In this document: one piece after another, positions 1 to 10,704 of the stretch | How the letters are laid out: every line of letters starts with the position of its first letter | Position numbering within the stretch: position 1 is the stretch's first letter | From: Piscirickettsiaceae bacterium | GTDB lineage: Bacteria > Pseudomonadota > Gammaproteobacteria > Nitrosococcales > Methylophagaceae | Length of the DNA stretch: 64,000 bases | Assembly (NCBI GenBank): GCA_013215805.1 | Contig: JABSQM010000002.1 | Coordinates: 28,420 to 92,419, forward strand | Reading direction: 5' to 3' | Program-made: the position numbers and the translations under genes | Notes under the pieces: generated by a model | Databases searched by the model: none | Seen by the model: only the letters and a program-made list of their open reading frames with translations | Told to the model about the DNA's origin: nothing

Positions 1-1
1 A

Positions 2-625
2 GCATTCACAACCCAATTAGTTATTTTAGCACTTTTAATGACATGCATTGGCAAAGTAAAAGAACAACTACCCAAGTACCAAGAACAACTTATTATTCAA
101 GAATTACAGACATTACCAAGGCTGATTAACGGAACCTTAAAATATGAAAAAATGATTAAAAACATTGCGAGATTATTTGCCAATAAACAACACACTCTCT
201 TCATTGGACGAGGTACTATGTATCCAATAGCGTTGGAAGGCGCGTTAAAGCTGAAGGAAATTAGTTATATCCATGCTGAAGCCTATCCCGCAGGTGAACT
301 AAAACACGGACCTTTAGCGTTGATAGATGAAGAAATGCCGGTAATTGCCATTGCGCCACACAATGATTTACTTGTAAAGTTAAGATCAAATCTTCAAGAA
401 GTCAAGGCACGCGGTGGTCAAATAATAATATTTGAGGATGAGCAATCTAACATTAGCTCTAATGCTGATTTTAAGGTTCTTAAAATTACCAAAAATGTAG
501 GCAATATTACTGCTCCAATCATTTTTAATATTGCTTTGCAATTATTAAGCTACCATGTAGCTCTGATCAAAGGAACCGATGTAGATCAACCAAGAAGCCT
601 AGCAAAATCGGTAACAGTGGAATAA
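2..625 (+). CDS. glmS: Glutamine--fructose-6-phosphate aminotransferase, C-terminal part (cut by window edge)
   Basis: GlmS makes glucosamine-6-phosphate from fructose-6-phosphate and glutamine, the first step towards UDP-GlcNAc for peptidoglycan and lipid A. About 207 residues are visible, roughly the last third of a protein of about 610. The reading frame is open from base 2, and its first residues (AFTTQL) match the internal GlmS sequence, so the ATG at 38 is internal and the true start lies left of the window. The second SIS (sugar isomerase) domain is present with ALEGALKLKEISYIHAEAY and GELKHGPLALID, and the protein ends in the canonical PRSLAKSVTVE. Nothing looks damaged in the visible part. 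The glutaminase domain cannot be assessed. Confidence 0.97.
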   Translation, partial: AFTTQLVILALLMTCIGKVKEQLPKYQEQLIIQELQTLPRLINGTLKYEKMIKNIARLFANKQHTLFIGRGTMYPIALEGALKLKEISYIHAEAYPAGELKHGPLALIDEEMPVIAIAPHNDLLVKLRSNLQEVKARGGQIIIFEDEQSNISSNADFKVLKITKNVGNITAPIIFNIALQLLSYHVALIKGTDVDQPRSLAKSVTVE

Positions 626-1839
626 GTGATATAGATAATTAAAGACAAATTGTCAGTTAATAAATATGACAAAGTTTAAAAGTCTAGTTAAATATTTAAT
701 ATGAAAAAAACAGCAAGTGAACAAATATTATATGAAATATTTAAACAACTTCAAAGTTTCAACCTTATATATTTATTTAAAAATATTTCTTGCTAATATA
801 ACGTTAAGGATAATTATGAATATACAGATCCATATTATATTGTACTCTCGATTGTTGGGAGTATATAAGTTTGGTAAGCCACATACTTTATGTACACAAC
901 CATATACAATACCATTGTGATACTTTGTTCCTCCAGGCATAACAACAAGTTATGCAAATAAAACAATCTTCTTGCCCTAATGTACTTCCCTTACCCAAAA
1001 TATGGAATGCCGCACAGTAACTTCAAAAGTTCAGAACCTATCGATGCTATATTTTTTAAAATATGTTAGATAATTTAGAGATTAGGCATTAAATTTTAGC
1101 GTAATATGTATCTTAGTCAACATAAGTGCGAATTGATGTTCATCCCATATGCAATCATCCCCTGATCTAGATTTTAACGCAGGCAATCATATTATTGTAA
1201 TTATTAGGAAATCTAATCATAGCCGTTGAGAATACAAGCGTAGAATGAGCTTGCTCTATTACACAAATAAATAATAAAGCGCACGCAAATCAATATTTAT
1301 AAGTATTAAGTATTCGGAGAATATATTATTTAATGATCAATTTTAAACGGTGCTTAATTAATTGATATGCGACTATTTCATATCAGGATTAATACTAATA
1401 TGAAATATGACAGCATGTTTATTAATATTAAAAATATTAATAACTTTTACACTAACACAGGTCTAATCAATTACAGCGCTGATAACCCATACAACATAGA
1501 TATTAGCACAATTTATTGTATGATTCTGAAAAATAATTAACTGATTTTAGATAGCTGATAGTTAAACTATAAATTAAATGACTCATAATCAATATTACAC
1601 TCATTTACTATCAAGCCTATAAACCTAGAAGGTATGGCATCAAATAATAATATCAAAATCAAGCATTCATATCTGGATCAATAAAATGGTAATTTGGATA
1701 GAGATTAACGTAATGTAATCTTCATCATAAAGTATTTTATACAGGCTTCATTTGAAGTTGTATTTTTACAAGGCACAAAAGTAATTATGATTATATATTT
1801 AAAAAATTTTAGAATTTTAGGTTCTACATCGATGAAATT
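626..1839. other. AT-rich spacer, no gene recognised
   Basis: No convincing coding sequence is present. A stretch at about 900-1060 is richer in G and C than its surroundings and gives short open patches on both strands, but I could not assign any of them to a family. It may be an unrecognisable gene relic. No tRNA-like cloverleaf or strong terminator was seen. Confidence 0.5.
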
Positions 1840-4671
1840 ATGACTATAAACCAATTGATATTATTAATATTCAAAATCGTATTCTTCGGAATAATAAATA
1901 CCGTGAACGCTATTGAGAGGAATCAGATAGTCCAAGATCCACTCATTTTTTCTAGTACGTTGAAGAACGGCATGAGTTATTCAATAATGAAAAATGCAGT
2001 TCCTAAAAATACCGCATCCATTCGACTATATTTTCGAGTTAGGTCTTTGGATGAAAACGATGGAGAGCAAGGCTACGCACACTTCGTTGAACATATGGCC
2101 TTCAATGGTTCATTGAATATACCTGAAGGCGAACTTATTAAAATCCTACAGCGTCAAGGACTAGAATTTGGTTTCGATGCAAACGCTAGCACATATTCTG
2201 ATAAAACAATCTATATGCTGGAACTACCTCATATGGACGGGGAAACACTTAATACCGCCTTAATGCTGTTGAGCGAAATCGCAAAAAACTTGAGTTTTGA
2301 TGAAATGGCGGTTCGTAAGGAAAGGGGCGTGATACTCTCCGAGTATGACGTGGATGATAGCGACAGCCTCGATGTCTACCACCAACAACTCGAGCACTGG
2401 CTGCCAGGATCTCGTACAAACGAGCATTTTCCTATCGACACTAAAAACACCATATCCATGGCGACAGGGAAAGCCTTGCGAACCTTCTATGAAGCATTCT
2501 ATCGACCGGAAAATGCCTTTTTAGTAATTGTCGGGGATGTGAAAATAGCCGATATTGAGAACAGTATATTAGAACATTTCGAAGGATGGCTAAATAAAAC
2601 AAAGACAAGGAATAACAACTATGATCAACCACACCTCTGGCAGACATCCGATAAAGTGGCTACCTATACAGCCATACATAAGGACAGATATCCTGCGAAT
2701 ACTCAACTAGGGATAATTAAACCCTGCAAAGAATGGTCTAACTCATGGGAGGAAATCGGAAATTATTATAAAATTTCGCTTGCCAACCATATATTTAAGC
2801 AGCGTATTAATAAAATTGCCCGCACAGGTGAAGCGCCTTTCACTAACATTTACGTAAGCTATGAAAATCTCTACGATGAAGCCATGCTTGCTATGTTGAG
2901 TTTAAATACCTCTAATGAAGATGCCATCGACGCAACAGCTGTAGCAGAACAAGAACTTCGTAAAATGCTGATTCATGGATTTACCATTAACGAAATTAAG
3001 GAACATATTGCAAATTTTTTGGTAGGTTTCAAATATGACGTTAATAATGCAAATAAAAGGCATAACAGGGAATTAGCGAATGCTATTTTGAACGGCCATC
3101 ATAATGGATATAAGATCCTGCATCCTGAAAACGAATTAGCTATTTTCGAATCTGCCGTAAAAAATATGACAGCGAACGATCTAACAAAAGTGTTCAGAGA
3201 AGTATGGTTCGGCGAAAACAAGTATCTTATAATTACAGGTGATCATATAAAGGATGCTGAAACTAAGCTGAAGAAAGCTATTATAAAATCAATGAAAATA
3301 TCAGTAACAGCCCCTATAAACCATCATACGCCACATGAATTTGCCTATAATAATTTCGGCCCATCTGGAGAAATTGATGTCGAAGAAACAATACTAGATC
3401 CTGAAGTTACAAAGGTAAGATATAAGAATAATGTATTGCTCAATATCAAGAAAACTACTAACGAGGATGTCACAGCTCGCATGATCGTACGATTTGGAAG
3501 AGGAATAGTATCTTTTCCCAAGGAATTAGCCGGCATCGAGATGCCTTGCCCAATTGTGCTTTACTGATGGCGGATTGAAAAAACATAAAGTAGAAGATAT
3601 TGAAAGTCTCATTGCAGGCACCTCAGTTTCAGCAGATCTAAAAATTTATCATGATACTTTTTCCATGAGCGCTATCATTCGGTCCCAAGACGTGCTGTTA
3701 CAGTTGCAACTGGGCGGCTTATATTAGTGATCCAGCATTTCGCTCTGAAACATATAAATTTTACAAACGTATTATTACAGAAGAATACGATACACTCAAA
3801 GATTCTCCACAGCAAGCCATCAACCTCGAAATTGGTAGATATATTTACGGTGGGGATCCTCGTTTCTATCTACCTCCACTCGAGCATCTGATGAAACTTG
3901 ATATTGAAGATCTCAAAACTACGATGATTCCAGACCTACTTAAAAGCCCCATCTAAATTACGGTCGTAGGAGACATAAATATAGAAAAAGTTAAGGCTGA
4001 TGTCGCTAATACATTTGGTACATTCCCCCCACGCGAACAATCAACAACCAATAAAGAACAACTTGCTAGAGATAAAATTTCGTCCTAATAATAGTTCTAT
4101 AGTTCTCCGCCATAACGGCACAGTAAACCAAAGTCTATTACAAATATATTGGCCAACAGATGATAACAGCAATATTAAATTAAGCACACAAATGTCACTT
4201 TTAGCAAGGATTATCAAGATTAAACTGATTGAATTGGTGCGTGAAAAAAAAGGCATTTCTTATTCACCAGATGTAACAAGTTTAATGTCTTCCACAATTC
4301 CCAATTATGGGTATTTCATGATAGAGACCGACTTATCGCAAGATGAGTTTGATGCTGTGGAGGAACTATTTGCAGATATTATCAAAGATATACGCAACAA
4401 TCTAATTGATGATGATCTCCTCAAAAGAGCTAGAAACCCAATCATGGAGGCAATTAGGAATAGTAAAAACTATAATAGCTACTGGCTACAAGCGCTTCAA
4501 CGCATTCAGACTGCACCTAAAACTATTAAGAGAATCAAAAAGAAGGTAATAATTGACATACTCGAGCAAGCAACGGCGGATAGCATGCGATATATTGCAT
4601 ATAGATACCTCAGACCAGAAACACTTTTCAAAGTTCGTGTTATTTATGAAGGTTCTGAACAACTACATTAA
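1840..4671 (+). pseudogene. M16 family zinc metallopeptidase (pitrilysin-like), broken by frameshifts and a stop
   Basis: The first piece (1840-3567, 575 residues) has a likely signal peptide (residues 1-24) and the inverted zinc motif HFVEH at residues 81-85, typical of secreted M16 proteases. The frame then breaks. Near 3541 the homology moves to the next frame (FTDGGLKKHKVEDIESLIAG). Near 3710 it moves again (AAYISDPAFRSETYKFYKR). At 3954 an in-frame TAA interrupts PI*ITVVGDINIEK. Near 4070 it shifts a third time into the last piece, which runs to 4671 (SLLARIIKIKLIELVREKKG). Pieced together this is a full two-lobe M16 protein of about 940 residues. The intact catalytic lobe could in theory still be made, but the C-terminal lobe that M16 enzymes need is lost. 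The call as a broken gene is firm; the substrate is unknown. Confidence 0.92.
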
Positions 4672-4676
4672 TATAA

Positions 4677-4720
4677 AGAGATAGATATTTACTCGGACAA
4701 ATAAACATATCTCTATCTCT
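4677..4720 (+). terminator. Inverted repeat after the M16 pseudogene, possible weak terminator
   Basis: AGAGATAG (4677-4684) pairs with CTATCTCT (4713-4720) across a 28-base loop, with partial extra pairing inside. It sits between two convergent transcripts (the M16 pseudogene and ino1). There is no T-run, so it would be an inefficient intrinsic terminator. Confidence 0.3.
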
Positions 4721-4862
4721 ATGAAAATAGATTCAACAGATTAAAGTATCTAACTTCTATTAATATTTCTCGCATCGCATGCCAACACTTGCCACAATTT
4801 GCTCTTAATTTTGGACTGAAATTACCCCCTATTATCAAAACTGAAATGCGTGTTTAACCTAT

Positions 4863-5963
4863 TTACTTTATCCCCCCCCGAATAAAGTCATTAGTCTTAA
4901 TATAAGCTTCATCATCAGAAAACTGTTTAGGTGGATGTTTACAAAAATAGGCTGATGGCCCCATAATAATTCCACCTTGTCCCCGATTCAATGCAAGCTT
5001 GGCACAACGAATAGTATCAATAGCCACTCCAGCTGAATTAGGAGAATCTTCCACCGATAAACGCAATTCAAGATTCATTGGCACATCACCAAATAATTTT
5101 CCCTCCATACGAATGAAGGCAACCTTATTGTCTTTCTGCCAAGCCACATAATCGCTGGGTCCGACATGAATATTCTCGTCTTCCAACCGCGTTTCTAATA
5201 CCGATTGTACAGCCTCAGTCTTAGATTCTTTCTTAAAGGCTAAGCGGGCACTATTTTTCATATTAAGAAAGTCTGTATTGCCACCAGTATTCAATTGATA
5301 GGTACGCATCAATTTTACCCCCCGTTTTTTAAATAAATCGGTTAAGGTACGATGCGTAATCGTTGCGCCTAGTTGTGCCTTAATGTCATCACCTATAATA
5401 GGTATGTTTTTATCCCTGAAGCGCCTTGCCCATTCTGGATTACTAGCGATGAATACAGGAATATTATTAACAAAAGCAACACCTGCTGCTAATGAACATT
5501 CGGCATAAAATTTTGACGCATCCTCTGAGCCCACAGGCAAATAATTCATCAATACTTCAGCTTTCGAATTCCTCAATACATTAATAACATCTTCCTTCTT
5601 AGGTTCCTCCTCATCTGCAAGAAGGAACGTATTGTCATCTGCATAGTCCTTCATATGCTCTGAAAAACCATCGAGAATTTGACCCATATGTACTTTTACT
5701 CCCGATGATGGAATGTCTGAATAAAATTTGGTAGTACAATTAGGACTAGAAAAAATAGCTTTATTAACATCTAATCCAATCTTACGTTGATCAATATCAA
5801 ACGCAGCAACAATGTTGATGTCTCCAGGAGCATAACCACCTATATCCCAGTGCATTAAACCAATAGCATTACATTCTGTTTTATTACGATAGTAATAAAT
5901 ACCCTGAATCAATGAACTAGCACAATTTCCAACACCAACAATTGCTACTTTAATATTACTCAT
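4863..5963 (-). CDS. ino1: myo-Inositol-3-phosphate synthase
   Basis: The enzyme converts glucose-6-phosphate to inositol-3-phosphate using NAD as internal redox cofactor. The 366-residue length matches the short bacterial (actinobacterial-type) Ino1. Visible landmarks are the Rossmann motif GVGNCAS (residues 10-16), NYLPVGSEDASKF, GDDIKAQLGATITHR, NTGGNTDFLNM and EDSPNSAGVAID. It stands alone, convergent with the M16 pseudogene, with a 1.6-kb non-coding stretch behind it, so no pathway partner is visible. The last codons are encoded by a run of eight G's (plus-strand C-run at 4872-4879), which could slip but would change only the last few residues. The gene is uncommon in gammaproteobacteria, so transfer is possible. 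The end use of inositol here is unknown. Confidence 0.93.
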   Translation of the reverse strand: MSNIKVAIVGVGNCASSLIQGIYYYRNKTECNAIGLMHWDIGGYAPGDINIVAAFDIDQRKIGLDVNKAIFSSPNCTTKFYSDIPSSGVKVHMGQILDGFSEHMKDYADDNTFLLADEEEPKKEDVINVLRNSKAEVLMNYLPVGSEDASKFYAECSLAAGVAFVNNIPVFIASNPEWARRFRDKNIPIIGDDIKAQLGATITHRTLTDLFKKRGVKLMRTYQLNTGGNTDFLNMKNSARLAFKKESKTEAVQSVLETRLEDENIHVGPSDYVAWQKDNKVAFIRMEGKLFGDVPMNLELRLSVEDSPNSAGVAIDTIRCAKLALNRGQGGIIMGPSAYFCKHPPKQFSDDEAYIKTNDFIRGGIK

Positions 5964-7558
5964 AAAGTTTTATTATCTCCCAGTTATTAATAACTTAATT
6001 TATAACAGTTTATATTAAATTGAGCCATAAACATTTATCTCTTCAAAATAATCTATAAGAATAGAAACTATATCGCTTTCCTAAATATAACTACATATCA
6101 TTTGCAGGTTGACTTTAGCTTTCGAGCCAAAATATTTATTTATTCTTAATAATTCAACCCTTACTTAACTAATTTACTTTTCTACATACGCTAAAGCTCT
6201 AGTTGTACCATGGCTGACAAATATAATACTGATATTAGTGTCATAAAGCTGCGATCATAAAGCCTATCTATTTTTGATATTACTCATTCTACATAATAAG
6301 TTATGTCAGCAAATTTCATCTGGGGTGACTTAATATCACTTGCAAAAATAGAATAACTTCTCTTTGCTTTGCTCAAGATGAAGAAGCCCATCATAAATTA
6401 AATAAAACTACCAATGATATATGAAAATAGTTTAATTCATTTTTCTCCCTCCTTATACTATGAACATACCACTTCTATATCTATGATTTTTACCCTATCT
6501 GCAAATATGTAGTATAAACAAAGACGCTAAATTTAGGTAAATATATATACCTTCTACCCATCTAATCATGTAAAATATTTTAGGGTAGTCCTATTATGAT
6601 GTCTACTAATTTTGGTATCATGAATAGTTGAATATACACAATTGTAAAAAATTACTGCAGATAATAGGAAAAATTTATTAAATAACATTTATGGACGGTA
6701 GATATTGAAAATATTTAACTTAAACAACAAGTTGATAAGTAATGAGAGCAAATGTATACTACATCCATGTCCCTTGGATGTGATGATACTCTCTACCAAT
6801 CAAAATGACCAAATTAAATCTTTTCTTACAATTTAAAATATGCAATTGTTTGTTATGACCTCGCCATCCTTAGCAGCAAAACATGACATCTGTATTTTAT
6901 ATAACATCACCGATCAGTTTAAACTAATTTTTTTGATATACACATAATAGGACATAATTTAATTTTAATATCACCTACCACCAATTGATATCTAGGCACC
7001 TAGTAAGTATTATACTTTTAAGCTGTAATTATGAAACATAACACTATTATATTTGAACATCTTGGATATAGTAATATTATGATCGAAATCCAATTTAAGT
7101 TATAAGATAATCTATGATGAAGCATAAGGTTTTAATATTTTTATTATTTAATCCCTAGAGGGGCACAAATCATAATTATACCTTATTTGATGTGCAATAT
7201 AAGAACCCTAATAATAAGTCAATATATATGAAGCTTACCAGAGTGTTACTCATAATAACCTAGAATATCGGTATTTGATGAGTCATAACAACGCAAGTAC
7301 AAACAGGATGACATCATAAATAAAAATACTCCATTTGTATTATATTAATTATAAGTTTTTAACCATAGTTGTTATATATTAGTGGGAAATACTGTTTCTA
7401 GGATTACTTGGAATAGATGAAAGCAAAAACTATTATTCCACCTAAATATATGACGCTGTTATATATTTGAACGGCATATATGATTATTACGATAAACTAT
7501 AATTACGACCATCTATTTTAGATTTATTTAGATCCAATATAGATAATATTTTCCAAAA
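5964..7558. other. Long AT-rich spacer between ino1 and hemH
   Basis: No open reading frame with recognisable protein similarity is seen on either strand. Stop codons are dense in all frames. The stretch 6840-6920 is slightly less AT-rich and briefly open, but matches nothing I know. It is probably decayed coding DNA by analogy with other gaps in this window. Confidence 0.5.
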
Positions 7559-8566
7559 TCATATATTCCGACACCACAGGGCCAGCGTACTTACCCACTT
7601 TGGATCATAATTAAGGCACGGAATCAATATTAATGACTTACCGCCATATTGGAAAAATATTTTTCGTCCTCGTATAGCTATCTCTTCTAAAGTTTCGAGA
7701 CAATCAATCACAAAAGCAGGGCAAATTACTAATATATTTTTCACTCCACTGTTTGCAAGTTCGATAAGCCGAGCTTCAGTATTTGGATCTAACCATCTGG
7801 ATAGTCCTAAATGTGACTGGAATGCAATGGAATATTTATGTGAATTTAAACAAGCCTTATCAGCAAAAAGTTGAGTAGTCCTAAAAATTTGATGGCGGTA
7901 GCACTGAGAATGACATTCGTGCACCATCTGACAACAATCCTGCAATCTCAAGCAATGAGACCCTGATATATCTAATTTACGTATATGCGATTCTGGCAAA
8001 CCATGATAACTGAATAATATATGATCATAATCTTCTACTAGATAGGGCTGAGCGCTACTTACCAAAGATCTAATATAATTGTTATTATCATAAAATGGCT
8101 GAATTATTGATAGCTTAATTGTAAGATTATACTTTTTTATTATTCTCTTCGCTTCTTCGATTGAGGTAGTTACAGTACTAGATGAAAAGTGAGGATATAA
8201 AGGAATGAAAACTATTTCTATGATTTTCAGCCTACTAAATCTTAATAATTCAGCTTCGATACTAGGATCTCCATATCGCATTGATAATCCAACTGGTAGT
8301 GCAAGTTCAGATTGAAGGGCAACTTTTAACTTTCTAGATAATACTATTAGCGGAGAACCATTTAGCCAAATTTTCTGAAAAGCTCTGACCGAAACTTTGG
8401 ATCTAATAGGTAAAATGAACAAACTAACTAATAATCGTCTGAATATCCAGGGCAATTGCATAACATATGGATCCATCAAAAATTGATTTAAATAGCTGCG
8501 TACAGACTTAAGATCAGCTACATTAGGTGAGCCCAAATTAGTTAATAATACTGCCCTTCTTGTCAT
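7559..8566 (-). CDS. hemH: Ferrochelatase
   Basis: It inserts ferrous iron into protoporphyrin IX, the last step of haem synthesis. The 335 residues cover the full family length, beginning with RRAVLLTNLGSP. The catalytic histidine lies in SYHGLPESHIRK (H188). Just after it comes a cysteine-rich segment (C205, C211, C212, C218, C222), seen in some bacterial ferrochelatases and possibly an iron-sulfur ligand set, though I cannot confirm that here. The gene is isolated, with over 1 kb of non-coding DNA on each side. It acts downstream of hemJ, found at 40 kb, so oxygen-independent protoporphyrinogen oxidation followed by iron insertion appears retained. Confidence 0.96.
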   Translation of the reverse strand: MTRRAVLLTNLGSPNVADLKSVRSYLNQFLMDPYVMQLPWIFRRLLVSLFILPIRSKVSVRAFQKIWLNGSPLIVLSRKLKVALQSELALPVGLSMRYGDPSIEAELLRFSRLKIIEIVFIPLYPHFSSSTVTTSIEEAKRIIKKYNLTIKLSIIQPFYDNNNYIRSLVSSAQPYLVEDYDHILFSYHGLPESHIRKLDISGSHCLRLQDCCQMVHECHSQCYRHQIFRTTQLFADKACLNSHKYSIAFQSHLGLSRWLDPNTEARLIELANSGVKNILVICPAFVIDCLETLEEIAIRGRKIFFQYGGKSLILIPCLNYDPKWVSTLALWCRNI

Positions 8567-9649
8567 ATATAAATCTCAGACCTACGTTATAAATTAAATA
8601 TCAGCTAAATCAAAAAATACTTGGAGTATAACTGAATTCAAAGGTCCTATTACTCATTAATATCAAATCCGCATATCAATAATGATACGTTATGCTATAG
8701 AATATGATATTATATACGTGTTTTGATATGGATCAGATTATAAATCTGCTAAAATAGTGCATAAACGACTATTGGACTAAACAAAATTTTAGCTAAGTCA
8801 TTATTAATAATTGAAGATATAAAACAGATATTAGTAATATTTTAGATTGAGCCATAAACAACAATAACATCATCATTTGTAATATTATTACCAGAGATCT
8901 TTATACATATTAAAGTATATTACTTATAAGAGAGGACTGCTAAAAACACCTCATAGTTACCAGACTAATCATATTATTACCTATTTTAAAAATACACCTT
9001 AAGTTTATAAATAGAAATCATCATAGCTATTGAGATACAGTGCATTGTATATTCCATAGTATTGACGATATATTCAAAAATACACCCCCCCCCAATTTCA
9101 TTTAGATTAAAGATACTATGAAATAGTAGATTAAGTTACTTACAAAAGGTAAGGCATAAAACATAAGGTGATTCATATCAGTGATATTAAAAATGAAAGA
9201 CAAGATGACTTACTACTTTTAAAATTCACATCATTGCAAATAACAAACAATTGAGGTAATCTTATTTTTTGTTCTGTTTTTAATAAAAAGGACATCTAGA
9301 TATAAATACCATAATAGCATATTTTGCATCTTAAATAAGCCTTAATGTCATCTCGTAGATATGCAGTTATAGTATATCAAAATTTTATTATTATTTATAC
9401 ATATTGCCAAAAATATTATTAGTTAATATATTTGTTATATGTACAACTTAGTAAGTATATAAAAATAAATTGCATGAAATACATTTAGGCTATTGCAATA
9501 CCACCATCTTCATATCACAATATATTAAGATAAATTATCTAATTTGCTAAATTATTAATTATACATCCACATACAATGCATATGTACCAAGCATTTATCA
9601 AACCAAAGATCAGTATAAATAGTTAGTTAATATTGAAGAGGCAATTATA
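8567..9649. other. AT-rich spacer with a poly-C tract
   Basis: There is no recognisable gene. The only compositional oddity is a run of nine C's at 9085-9093 in otherwise A/T-dominated DNA. It is not inside a reading frame. Confidence 0.5.
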
Positions 9650-9904
9650 GTGCGTACAGTTCGGTGTGTAAAACTTAATAAGGAAGCGGAAGGTCTTGAT
9701 TTTCCTCTCTATCCAGGTGAACTAGGCAAAAAAATTTATAAATACATCTCAAAAGAAGCCTGGCAAATGTGGATGAATAAGCAAACCATATTGATAAATG
9801 AAAATCATCTGTCTCTAGCAAATCCGAAATCTCAAAAATTTTTAAAACTAGAACTGGATGAATTTCTCTTTGGCGAAAGCGAAGCGATAGAAGAACTATT
9901 CTAA
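9650..9904 (+). CDS. yggX: Fe(2+)-trafficking / oxidative-damage protection protein YggX
   Basis: This small cytoplasmic protein is linked to iron handling and protection of iron-sulfur clusters. The 84 residues match the family almost throughout: TVRCVKL with the conserved cysteine at position 6, [19 protein letters not shown], and [19 protein letters not shown]. The start is GTG at 9650, with GAAGAGG at 9634-9640 as ribosome binding site. The C-terminus is a few residues shorter than in E. coli. In many relatives yggX lies beside mutY; here it stands alone. Confidence 0.95.
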   Translation: MRTVRCVKLNKEAEGLDFPLYPGELGKKIYKYISKEAWQMWMNKQTILINENHLSLANPKSQKFLKLELDEFLFGESEAIEELF

Positions 9905-10228
9905 TATAATTATTTATTCAATTGACATATTAATTATTAGAAAAATATTTTTGGAAAAGTATTTGCTATTTACCATTTATCTTATTAGAATGGTAACCTT
10001 AATTATTAAGGAACATAGCATCAATATTGTTCAGCTTATTTTTAGATATGAAAAATAAAATTCTTCTAAATATTAAGGATTGTAAAAGATATTGTTCCTT
10101 TTATAACTAGAAAAGTACTCTCTACAATTTAATAAGTATAATTCATAAAACACTTAAATTGTAAAAGTGGAAAACAAGCCTTCTGATAGATATCCGTCGG
10201 CAAAAGATTAAGTAAATTTGAGGTTAAT
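9905..10228. other. AT-rich spacer and 5' leader of the cold-shock gene
   Basis: No gene is visible. The last part presumably holds the promoter and untranslated leader of the cold-shock gene at 10229. A TATAAT-like hexamer lies at 10137-10142, but no good -35 box is placed 17 bases ahead of it. Cold-shock mRNAs often have long structured leaders; I could not define one here. Confidence 0.4.
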
Positions 10229-10441
10229 ATGGCAGAACAAGTAACAGGAACCGTTAAATGGTTTAATGACGCAAAAGGATTCGGGTTTATTGAACAAACT
10301 GATGGTCCAGACGTATTCGTACATCACAGCGCAATTCAAGCTGATGGTTTTAAAACATTAAAAGAAGGTCAGTCCGTAACAATGGAAGTGAGTCAAGGTC
10401 AAAAAGGTCCACAAGCGGAGAATGTTATTCCTAGCCGATAA
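10229..10441 (+). CDS. Cold-shock protein, CspA family
   Basis: This is a single cold-shock domain of 70 residues, a nucleic-acid chaperone that melts RNA structure. The two RNA-binding motifs are intact: KGFGFIEQ (RNP1) and VFVHHSAIQ (RNP2), after the typical start [11 protein letters not shown]. The ATG at 10229 follows GAGGTT, a reasonable ribosome binding site. The gene is monocistronic, with a hairpin about 30 bases downstream. Which CspA paralogue it represents cannot be told from sequence alone. Confidence 0.97.
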   Translation: MAEQVTGTVKWFNDAKGFGFIEQTDGPDVFVHHSAIQADGFKTLKEGQSVTMEVSQGQKGPQAENVIPSR

Positions 10442-10470
10442 TGGCGTCGCTCTTAATTAAGGTATCCCGA

Positions 10471-10508
10471 TTAATAAGGTCGGTAGCACTACTCATCGAC
10501 CTTATTAA
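10471..10508 (+). terminator. Hairpin after the cold-shock gene
   Basis: A perfect 12-bp stem, TTAATAAGGTCG (10471-10482) with CGACCTTATTAA (10497-10508), encloses a 14-base loop that can itself pair GTAG with CTAC. It lies 30 bases past the stop codon. No T-run follows, so it may stabilise the 3' end rather than terminate on its own. Confidence 0.55.
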
Positions 10509-10704
10509 CATAGTGATTATCAAGTCAATTTCCAATAGATTAAAAAAATTATGAGCACGTAAAATTGTAAACTTATATTTTATCTGAATGATGACTATCG
10601 TCAACCTAACATTCTTTAATCTATAAATCAGTAAAAAATAATAAGATATATATTTCTACTTACTATCTAAAATATTAAAAGACTCGTCTTAAATTATTCT
10701 TGAA

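Noticed and set aside
717..920. Open frame of 67 codons after glmS
   Set aside because: Made of AT-rich codons with many Ile, Tyr, Asn and Leu, no ribosome binding site and no family similarity; expected by chance in such DNA.
1840..4671. Two separate real M16 protease genes instead of one broken gene
   Set aside because: The 430 bases between the two long frames translate in other frames into exactly the missing middle of the same protein, so this is one gene with indels.
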